Positions 36,368-44,494 of a DNA stretch of 64,000 bases are shown piece after piece. Below the pieces are notes generated by a model. The model had not been told where the DNA came from, ran no database searches, and saw only the letters and a program-made list of their open reading frames with translations. The DNA is from Planctomycetota bacterium (GTDB lineage Bacteria; Planctomycetota; UBA8742; UBA2392). Both the position numbers and the translations under genes were made by a program. Where the stretch lies: assembly GCA_019636215.1 (NCBI GenBank), contig JAHBXZ010000004.1, forward strand, positions 124,001 through 188,000, in the 5' to 3' direction. Numbering within the stretch: position 1 is the first letter of the stretch; each line of letters begins with the position of its first letter.

Positions 36368-37204
36368 CTATCCGCCCAGGATCACGTTGTCGATCAGGCG
36401 CGTGGTTCCGACGAACGCTGCCACCGCGCACAGGGCTTTGCCCTGCACGGTTGTGATTTCGCCCAGGTCGTGGGCGTTCAGGATCTCGAGGTAGTCCACC
36501 CGGTCCACACTTGGCGTCAGTATCGCCAGCCCGGCCTGCCGCAGCATAGGCACATCGCGCTGGCCCGCCTTGAACGCGGCCTGCACGGCCTGCAACGCCC
36601 CAAACAGGGCCAGTGCGCGTTGGCGGTCCGGGGCGGCCAGGTATCGGTTGCGGCTGGACATTGCCAGGCCGTCGGCCTCGCGCACGGTGGGGCAGGTGAT
36701 GACTTCCAGCGGCATGTCCAGCTCAATGGCCATGCGCGTCAGCACCAGCGCCTGCTGGGCGTCCTTTTGGCCGAAGTATGCGCGGGTGGGCTGGGCCAGG
36801 TTGAACAGCTTGGCCACCACGGTGGTTACGCCGCGAAAGTGGCCGGGCCGCGATTTGCCGCAAAGTTTGTCGGTCATGCCCTCCACGGTCACCCAGGTTG
36901 CGAATCCGGGCGGGTACATCATGGCGTTGTCAGGCGTGAAGACCGCAGTGGCCCCGGCTTGCTCGCACAGCCTGAGGTCGGCCTCGAGTGTGCGGGGGTA
37001 CTTGTCCAGGTCTTCGTTGGGCCCGAACTGTGTCGGGTTCACAAAGATGCTGACCAGCGTGGCGGCGTTTTTGGCGGCGCTGCGGCGCACCAGGCTGGCG
37101 TGGCCCTCATGCAGCGCGCCCATGGTCGGCACAAAGCCGACCGTGCCGGCCTGCCGGGCGCGCCACTGGCGCAGGTCTGCAATTGTCGCAAGGCTGGGGA
37201 TCAT
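36368..37204 (-). CDS. panC: Pantothenate synthetase
   Basis: A 278-residue enzyme joining pantoate and beta-alanine with ATP. It has PTMGALHEGH (26-35), FVNPTQFGPNEDLDKYPRT, AYFGQKDAQQ and AMSSRNRYL. Start ATG 37204 gives the family N-terminus (MIPSLATIADLR); the frame continues upstream to 37300 without coding character. It diverges from priA. No other pantothenate gene is nearby. Confidence 0.96.
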   Translation of the reverse strand: MIPSLATIADLRQWRARQAGTVGFVPTMGALHEGHASLVRRSAAKNAATLVSIFVNPTQFGPNEDLDKYPRTLEADLRLCEQAGATAVFTPDNAMMYPPGFATWVTVEGMTDKLCGKSRPGHFRGVTTVVAKLFNLAQPTRAYFGQKDAQQALVLTRMAIELDMPLEVITCPTVREADGLAMSSRNRYLAAPDRQRALALFGALQAVQAAFKAGQRDVPMLRQAGLAILTPSVDRVDYLEILNAHDLGEITTVQGKALCAVAAFVGTTRLIDNVILGG

Positions 37205-37327
37205 GGTCGTTCGTCCAATGCCGCAGAGGGGCCCTTTTACATTTTCTGGCGCGGGCGCGGGTTGTGTCGCAGGCGCTGATAGCCTGCCGGTGTTTTGCAC
37301 TTTTCGCCGACACGCAGCGAGGATGCC

Positions 37328-39733
37328 ATGCGGTCAAGTATCGTCCGTGCCATGCCCGGAGCCCTGTTTGAGGCCGACACGCCGCGACTCACCCTGCGTG
37401 GCCGGTTCGTGGAAGTTGCCGTGCCCACGCCGGTGGACCGCGTCTTCGATTACCGGGTGCCTGACCCGCTGGCAGAGCGCGCACGCACGGGCCACCGCGT
37501 GACAGTGCCCTTTGGCCGGCAATCGCTGATCGGCATCGTGGTCGGCGAAAAGACCGAATCCACCCTGATGCCGCACCAGGTGCGCGACATCCTGGAAGCA
37601 CCCGACGACGCGCCGCTGGTCAACCAGGGCATGCTGGGCCTGACCAGGTGGATGGCCGAATACTACGCCTGTTCCTGGGGCGAGGCCTTGCAGGCTGTGC
37701 TGCCGGCGGTGGTGCGCACCGGCCGCAAGCGGCGCACAAGGCTGGTGCTGCGGCTGACACATTCTCTGCCGGAGACGCTGCGGCATGCCGCGGAACTGGA
37801 GGCCAAGGCCGGCGCGGCGGCGCAGAAGAAGCCCGGCGGCGGCGACCGCAACCAGGGCTATGCCAGAGTGCTGCGCGCGCTGGCGACGTTTGCAGACACC
37901 GAGTTTTCGCCCGCCCAGCTGGCCGAAAAGCTGGGTGTGTCGATCGCGCCGATGAACACTTTGCGCAAGCAGGGCTGGCTGAAGTTTGAAAAGGTCGAGA
38001 TTGCCGCCGAGTTCAGCGCTGGCGCATCGGGCATCGACAAGCCGCCGGAGCACCTGACGGCCGACCAGGCCGGCGCGCTGCAGGCCATCAGCGCGGCGAT
38101 CAAGCGCGACGAATACCGCACGTTTCTGCTGTTTGGCGTGACCGGCAGCGGCAAGACCGAGGTCTACATCCGCGCCATTGAGCAGACCCTGGCCGCGGGC
38201 AAGTCAGCGATTGTGCTGGTGCCCGAAATTGCCCTGACACCGCAGACCACGCGGCGTTTTGCCAGCCGCTTTGACAACGTCAGTGTTCTGCATTCGGCCA
38301 TGACCGATGCCGAGCGCCGCGAGGCCTGGCGCAGCATTACTGCCGGAACATCGCGTGTTGTGGTTGGCCCGCGCAGCGCGCTGTTCGCGCCGGTGAAGGA
38401 CTTGGGGCTGGTGGTGGTCGATGAGGAACACGAGGGAACCTACAAACAGGACAACACCCCGCGCTATCACGCCCGTGACACGGCCGTCATGCGCTGCCGG
38501 CTGGAACGCGCGGTGGTGATTCTGGGCAGTGCCACCCCCAGCCTGGAAAGCTGGCACAACGCGCAGACCGGCAAGTACGAACTGCTGGAACTGAGTTCCA
38601 GAGTAACGGCCGGGAATCGGGAATCGGGAGCCGGGACCGCAGCATTGCCCGCCGATGCCAGTTTGCCCAACGCAGGGCTGGCCAGTGTCGAGATCATCGA
38701 CATGTCCCAGGAGTGCCGCGAACAGAAGGCCTTTACGTTCTTTTCGCGGCGCATGCGCGGGGCTGTGGCCAATGCACTGGAAGACGGCGAACAGGCAATC
38801 GTGTTTCTCAACCGTCGCGGCTACCACACGCTGCTGAGCTGTCGCAACTGCGGCCAGGCGATGATGTGCCCGCATTGCACCATCCCCATGAGCTTTCACC
38901 GCGGGCTGAAGAAGATGGCCTGCCATTATTGCCTGGAAACCGCCGATGTCCCGCGCCAGTGCCCCGCCTGCATGGGCGGGCCAATCAAGCTGATGGGCAT
39001 GGGCACCGAACGCCTGGAAGAAGAACTCAACGAAGTGTTTGCGGGCACACGCATCGCGCGCATGGACAGCGACGTGATGAAGACGCGCGAAGATTACGAA
39101 AGCACACTTGAGGCCTTTCGCGCCGGCGAGACGCAATTGCTGGTGGGCACACAGATGATCGCCAAGGGCCTGGACTTTCCCAACGTGACTGTGGTGGGCG
39201 TGGTCAGCGCCGATACCGGCATGGGGCTGGCCGACTTTCGCAGCTATGAGCGCGCATTTCAGCTTATCACCCAGGTGTCAGGCCGCGCCGGGCGCGGTCG
39301 CAAACCCGGCACCGTGATTGTGCAGACATTTCAGCCCCGGCACATCGCGATCACCACCGGTGCGCGCCAGAACTACCGGGCCTTTGCGGAATATGAACTG
39401 CCGCACCGCAGGCAAAGCCACTACCCGCCCTATGGCCGGCTGGTGCTGGTGACAGTCGAGGCCAAAGACCTTGGCCGGGCACAGGAAGAAGCCGCCAGGC
39501 TGGCGGCTGTGGCACAGGATTTTGCGAAACAGTACCGCGACACAATCTTCGCCGTGACGCCGCCCTTTGAGGCAGCCGTAAGCAGATTGCGCGGCAAGCA
39601 TCGCCAGCAGGTGCTGATCAAGGCGATGAGTTTTCAGGCCGTGCGTGGGGTCGTGGATGCGATGCGCCCGCTGCTCAAATCACAGGAGCGCCTGCGCGCC
39701 ACCATCGACGTTGACCCCGTCGACATGCTGTAG
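37328..39733 (+). CDS. priA: Primosomal protein N' (replication restart helicase)
   Basis: An 801-residue helicase. The N-terminal 3'-DNA-binding domain (VAVPTPVDRVFDYRVP) precedes Walker A GVTGSGKTE (270-278), DEEH (365-368) and a zinc-binding insert with eight cysteines between residues 505 and 548 (CRNCG, CPHC, CHYC, CPAC). The helicase C-terminal half follows with QMIAKGLDFPNV and QVSGRAGRG. ATG 37328 is chosen for the GAGG 5 nt upstream; ATG 37352 is possible. Between residues about 425 and 452 there is an extra segment encoded by GGGAATC repeats. The stop is 1 bp from the convergent lipoprotein gene. Confidence 0.96.
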   Translation: MRSSIVRAMPGALFEADTPRLTLRGRFVEVAVPTPVDRVFDYRVPDPLAERARTGHRVTVPFGRQSLIGIVVGEKTESTLMPHQVRDILEAPDDAPLVNQGMLGLTRWMAEYYACSWGEALQAVLPAVVRTGRKRRTRLVLRLTHSLPETLRHAAELEAKAGAAAQKKPGGGDRNQGYARVLRALATFADTEFSPAQLAEKLGVSIAPMNTLRKQGWLKFEKVEIAAEFSAGASGIDKPPEHLTADQAGALQAISAAIKRDEYRTFLLFGVTGSGKTEVYIRAIEQTLAAGKSAIVLVPEIALTPQTTRRFASRFDNVSVLHSAMTDAERREAWRSITAGTSRVVVGPRSALFAPVKDLGLVVVDEEHEGTYKQDNTPRYHARDTAVMRCRLERAVVILGSATPSLESWHNAQTGKYELLELSSRVTAGNRESGAGTAALPADASLPNAGLASVEIIDMSQECREQKAFTFFSRRMRGAVANALEDGEQAIVFLNRRGYHTLLSCRNCGQAMMCPHCTIPMSFHRGLKKMACHYCLETADVPRQCPACMGGPIKLMGMGTERLEEELNEVFAGTRIARMDSDVMKTREDYESTLEAFRAGETQLLVGTQMIAKGLDFPNVTVVGVVSADTGMGLADFRSYERAFQLITQVSGRAGRGRKPGTVIVQTFQPRHIAITTGARQNYRAFAEYELPHRRQSHYPPYGRLVLVTVEAKDLGRAQEEAARLAAVAQDFAKQYRDTIFAVTPPFEAAVSRLRGKHRQQVLIKAMSFQAVRGVVDAMRPLLKSQERLRATIDVDPVDML

Positions 39734-39734
39734 G

Positions 39735-40178
39735 TCAGTCGCCGGTGTGCTTCAGCCAGTCCTTGCCCGCGCTGTTGCCGGTGCTGTCGGGGCCTGAGTT
39801 GCCCTGCTTGCGCGTGATCGCAGTGCCGTCGGGCACCTGCACACCCAGCACCATGCGGGCCTGGCCTTGTGGGCCGTTGTCGAACTCGCCGAAGGTTGCC
39901 AGTTCCAGTTTGTGGTCATCGCGGCGCGCGGCCACGCCCATGTTGCGGCGGGTCCAGTCAATGTCGTGAAAGCCGGAATCGGGCCCCTGCACGGCCAGTG
40001 ACTTCTCCATGCTCAGGCGCATGCGCCCGATGGTCCCGTCTTTGCGCACGGTGGCATCGTGGGGCACGATTACTTCGCGCACACCTTCCATCGGCAGCGT
40101 CGCGTAGTCCACCACCCTGCCCGAGTACGACGTGCAGCCGGCCAAAAGGGCCGCCGCAAGCAGCAAGGCCGCTTTCAT
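39735..40178 (-). CDS. Small lipoprotein, unknown function
   Basis: A 147-residue protein with a clear lipoprotein signal (ALLLAAALLAGC, cysteine at about residue 15) and an extracytoplasmic domain of roughly 130 residues that I do not recognise. AAGGAAGG lies 6 nt before the ATG inside the end of the upstream gene, and the two genes are separated by only 2 bp, so they form a pair. Confidence 0.7.
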   Translation of the reverse strand: MKAALLLAAALLAGCTSYSGRVVDYATLPMEGVREVIVPHDATVRKDGTIGRMRLSMEKSLAVQGPDSGFHDIDWTRRNMGVAARRDDHKLELATFGEFDNGPQGQARMVLGVQVPDGTAITRKQGNSGPDSTGNSAGKDWLKHTGD

Positions 40179-40180
40179 GT

Positions 40181-41092
40181 TCAGCCTTCCTTCTTGTCTT
40201 CGGGTTTGGCGGCGGGCTTGAGTTCAATCGCGGGCAGGGCCTTCTGGTCATCGGCTGTGGCCTGGGCCTCGTAGCTCGGGCCTTGGGTTTCGAACTTGCA
40301 GCCAAAGCGCAGGCCGCACTTGGTGACGGCCACCACGATGCAGGACTTGAAGTTGAGGTCCTTGATCCAGCAGGCGGTGGCATCTTTGGCAAGTTCCTGG
40401 ACCATGGGCTTGGAGTAATCGTCGTTGCCCGCAATCCAGCCGGCAAAGCCGTCTTTCACGCGCGACACGTGATAGCTGTTGATCATGTTTTCGGCGCCGA
40501 TGAACAGCACCTTTTCGATTTCATAGTTCGCGCCGAGTTCGGGCAGCTTCCACTTGAGCTTGCTGGGTTTCTTGTCGAACAGGCGGGTCTGCTGGAAGTA
40601 AGGCAGGTAGTTGGGCAGGTAATAGCAATCGGCGCGGGTAAGGTCGGGCGCCTCGACGCTGGCCTTGAGGTTGCCGGGCAGGCTGCGGTTGCCTTCGGCG
40701 TCCAGAAACAGCACGTGCACATTGCGGATGCGGTACTCCTCTTCATGGCCGATCACGCCCAGGGGGACGCTGGTGTCTTTGACGTCAAGGCGATGGCGCG
40801 TGGTTTCGGGCCCGTTGGCCTTGCGGAAGGCCGCGGCATCGAACTCTGGCGCGAACAGGTAGTCGCGCCACTTGGGGCAGACTTCCTCGACCGAAGGCGC
40901 GACCATCCAGGCGGTGTGGAAGATAAAGACTTCGATCCTGGCCGGGGCGGTTTCGGGCTTGTCCCAGGTGATCAACAGCGAAGACGGCTGCAGGTTGCCG
41001 CTTGTGGGCGACACCATCAGCGGCTTGAACTCAATGTCGCTTGCGGAAAGCGTGGCGCAGCACAGCGCGGCCAGCATGGCGTACTTGAACAT
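40181..41092 (-). CDS. Secreted protein of unknown function
   Basis: A 303-residue protein with a signal peptide (MFKYAMLAALCCATLSASD) and a mature part rich in beta strands. LLITWDKPETAPARIEVFIF resembles a fibronectin-III-like strand pattern. It ends in a Lys/Glu/Pro tail. Start ATG 41092 has GGAG 6 nt upstream and leaves the signal intact; the longer frame to 41125 does not. It is the first gene of a two-gene unit with the lipoprotein. Confidence 0.7.
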   Translation of the reverse strand: MFKYAMLAALCCATLSASDIEFKPLMVSPTSGNLQPSSLLITWDKPETAPARIEVFIFHTAWMVAPSVEEVCPKWRDYLFAPEFDAAAFRKANGPETTRHRLDVKDTSVPLGVIGHEEEYRIRNVHVLFLDAEGNRSLPGNLKASVEAPDLTRADCYYLPNYLPYFQQTRLFDKKPSKLKWKLPELGANYEIEKVLFIGAENMINSYHVSRVKDGFAGWIAGNDDYSKPMVQELAKDATACWIKDLNFKSCIVVAVTKCGLRFGCKFETQGPSYEAQATADDQKALPAIELKPAAKPEDKKEG

Positions 41093-41153
41093 GGCAGGCT
41101 CCGGGTTGGTGAGCCCGCCGATCATCTACCCCGCTTGCGCCGGGCGCAAGCGT

Positions 41154-41408
41154 TCAACCCATCAGCGTGTCGGCATGGAACAGCCAGACGTGGCCGCACT
41201 TCTTGCAGATGGTGGTCACGAAGCTGGCCGCGGAATCGTCGGTGTCTTCTTCGCGGCTGCTGGTGAAGTGCAGCGAGCTGTAGGTGGCCAGTGTGCCGCG
41301 CTGGTCAAACCCGGCGCCACAGGCCGGGCAATCGCCCTTCACACCCTTGGCCTTGATGGCCTTGAGGATGCGCTGGAAATCCTTGCCGGGCATTTCGTCG
41401 TTGGACAT
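41154..41408 (-). CDS. Small zinc-ribbon protein
   Basis: An 84-residue protein with two cysteine pairs, CPACG and CKKCGHVW, spaced about 43 residues apart as in a zinc ribbon. GGAG lies 5 nt before the ATG. The first 45 bp of this gene are duplicated as a decayed copy at about 42125-42169, on the other side of the neighbouring toxin-antitoxin pair. Confidence 0.65.
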   Translation of the reverse strand: MSNDEMPGKDFQRILKAIKAKGVKGDCPACGAGFDQRGTLATYSSLHFTSSREEDTDDSAASFVTTICKKCGHVWLFHADTLMG

Positions 41409-41471
41409 GTCAGCTCCTTGCCATCGTGTTGCCCGTCAGGTTTCGGTTTTGGTACCGCTGTCAGTAGTGCC

Positions 41472-41777
41472 TTACGGACTCTGGCGACGTTCCAACCAAG
41501 CTTCAAACTCACGCGCGGCATGAACAAGCCCGAGAAACACAACAAACGTCTCTGAGGCAACGTAAACCACATAGTGCGGAAAACGCGTGACCAGCACTCG
41601 TCGCAGGTCGCCCTTGTAGGCGCGGTACATCATGGGCGCATTTGCAATACCGCCGATCACTGTGCGAACTTCCTGTTCAAACTCGCGACCGAGCCCCGGT
41701 TGCTGGGCTTCGTACCAATCTGATTGCTGCAAAAGGTCCTGCCAGAACTCCGGCCGAACTGTTACAGGGCGAGCCAT
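41472..41777 (-). CDS. RelE/ParE-family toxin, copy 1
   Basis: A 101-residue type II toxin of the RelE/ParE superfamily: VRPEFWQDLLQQSDWYEAQQPGLG, GDLRRVLVTRFPHYVVYV and a closing VHAAREFEAWLERR. Start ATG 41777 overlaps the antitoxin stop (TGATG). Paired with the antitoxin gene just upstream. It is paralogous to the toxin at 42186-42491 (same pattern FWxD...DWxExxQPGLGxEF), both arising from a local duplication. Confidence 0.85.
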   Translation of the reverse strand: MARPVTVRPEFWQDLLQQSDWYEAQQPGLGREFEQEVRTVIGGIANAPMMYRAYKGDLRRVLVTRFPHYVVYVASETFVVFLGLVHAAREFEAWLERRQSP

Positions 41778-42013
41778 CACGCCCGATCTCGGCGTCGCGC
41801 CTCAAGGCGCTGGTCGAACTCTGCCAACGACATTCCTTCGCCGGGGTTTGCGCGGGCCATTACCGCACGGCGTTCCAGCTCCGCATCTGCCTCAGGCGAG
41901 AAGGACGGCTCGGTTCCTTCCTCTGCCAATGTGGCCATGATCCGGGCAACCAGCGCCAGGCGCTGTTCCACGCTGAGTTTGCGGATGGCGTCTATGTCGA
42001 TGGTCCCAGCCAT
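41777..42013 (-). CDS. Addiction-module antitoxin, copy 1 (PF09720 type)
   Basis: A 78-residue putative addiction module component (TIGR02574/PF09720), starting MAGTIDIDAIRKLSVEQRL with a charged helical C-terminus (AEFDQRLEARRRDRA). It neutralises the overlapping RelE/ParE toxin and probably represses the pair. A TAGAAT box lies 6 nt before the ATG, as in copy 2. Confidence 0.85.
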   Translation of the reverse strand: MAGTIDIDAIRKLSVEQRLALVARIMATLAEEGTEPSFSPEADAELERRAVMARANPGEGMSLAEFDQRLEARRRDRA

Positions 42014-42019
42014 GGTTCC

Positions 42020-42025
42020 ATTCTA
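42020..42025 (-). promoter_or_regulatory. Candidate -10 box of toxin-antitoxin pair 1
   Basis: Minus-strand TAGAAT, 6 nt before the antitoxin ATG; conserved in the paralogous pair. Confidence 0.5.
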
Positions 42026-42031
42026 GCCCAG

Positions 42032-42078
42032 CGAGGTCACCTTGCCATCGGGATCTTCACCGGGGATTTCGGCCTTGC
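42032..42078 (-). pseudogene. Duplicated 3' end of hutU
   Basis: This stretch repeats the last codons of hutU (42729-42778) with few differences, including the region around the stop codon. It shows that the toxin-antitoxin block was duplicated together with its flanks. Confidence 0.8.
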
Positions 42079-42124
42079 GGCCATCTGCCAGCTATTGGGC
42101 GGCGACGCCACAGATCAATGAACG

Positions 42125-42169
42125 TTTTGAGGATGAGCTGGAAGTCCCTGCCGGACATCTCGTCGACTG
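42125..42169 (-). pseudogene. Duplicated 5' end of the zinc-ribbon gene
   Basis: Repeats the start of the zinc-ribbon gene (about 41363-41407) at roughly 85 percent identity but without an intact continuation. It marks the junction of the tandem duplication. Confidence 0.75.
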
Positions 42170-42185
42170 ACCTTCCTCCGCTTTC

Positions 42186-42491
42186 CTACGCAAAGGGTCT
42201 GCGACGTTGAAGCCACGCCGACAGGTCGCGTGACTCGTGCACGACGCCGAGAAACAGCACGTCATCGTCTACCACTTCGTAGAACACGAGAAAGTGGAAT
42301 TTGCGGATGACGAACCTGCGAACACCGCCAGAGACCGCCGTAAACCCGTGGGGATGGTCCAACACAACCCCAACGGCAGACAGCACCGCACGGGCAAACT
42401 CTGAACCGAGTCCAGGTTGCTCCGATTCAAGCCAGTCAACGGCTCCTGCCACATCCGGCCAGAACTCGGGCAGGTAGCGCACAACCGTCAC
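42186..42491 (-). CDS. RelE/ParE-family toxin, copy 2
   Basis: A 101-residue RelE/ParE toxin: LPEFWPDVAGAVDWLESEQPGLG, GGVRRFVIRKFHFLVFYEV and LGVVHESRDLSAWLQRRR. The GTG start overlaps the antitoxin stop (GTGA). It has diverged strongly from copy 1, so the two pairs may no longer cross-neutralise. Confidence 0.85.
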   Translation of the reverse strand: MTVVRYLPEFWPDVAGAVDWLESEQPGLGSEFARAVLSAVGVVLDHPHGFTAVSGGVRRFVIRKFHFLVFYEVVDDDVLFLGVVHESRDLSAWLQRRRPFA

Positions 42492-42709
42492 TTCGCAAGA
42501 CTCCGAAGGCGGGCGGTCATTTCTTCGTGGGAAATGAGTTTGTCAGGGTTGGCCTTGGCCCATTCAGAACGCCGCTTCATCTCGCGAAGGGTCGCATCCG
42601 AAACAGGAACCTCTTCGTCGGCCAGCGTGTCCCAAATCGCCTCCATCAGCTTCAGCCGTTGTTCCACGCTTAGCTTGCGGATGGCGTCTATGTCGATGAT
42701 CCCAGCCAT
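42488..42709 (-). CDS. Addiction-module antitoxin, copy 2 (PF09720 type)
   Basis: A 73-residue antitoxin starting MAGIIDIDAIRKLSVEQRL, nearly identical to copy 1 over its first 20 residues and different afterwards. The conserved N-terminus and promoter with a variable toxin-contacting C-terminus suggests shared regulation but separate specificity. TAGAAT lies 6 nt before the ATG. Confidence 0.85.
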   Translation of the reverse strand: MAGIIDIDAIRKLSVEQRLKLMEAIWDTLADEEVPVSDATLREMKRRSEWAKANPDKLISHEEMTARLRSLAK

Positions 42710-42715
42710 GACCCT

Positions 42716-42721
42716 ATTCTA
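42716..42721 (-). promoter_or_regulatory. Candidate -10 box of toxin-antitoxin pair 2
   Basis: Minus-strand TAGAAT, 6 nt before the antitoxin ATG, inside the 10 bp after the hutU stop. Confidence 0.5.
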
Positions 42722-42732
42722 GCCCACCTGCA

Positions 42733-44418
<1,686 letters not shown>

Positions 44419-44494
44419 CGGGTCTCCTTGCGGGTGCAGGTTCTAGCAAGGAGATGTCGTGGTGGACTCAGGATTCTGGTGGCCCATCCGTCCC

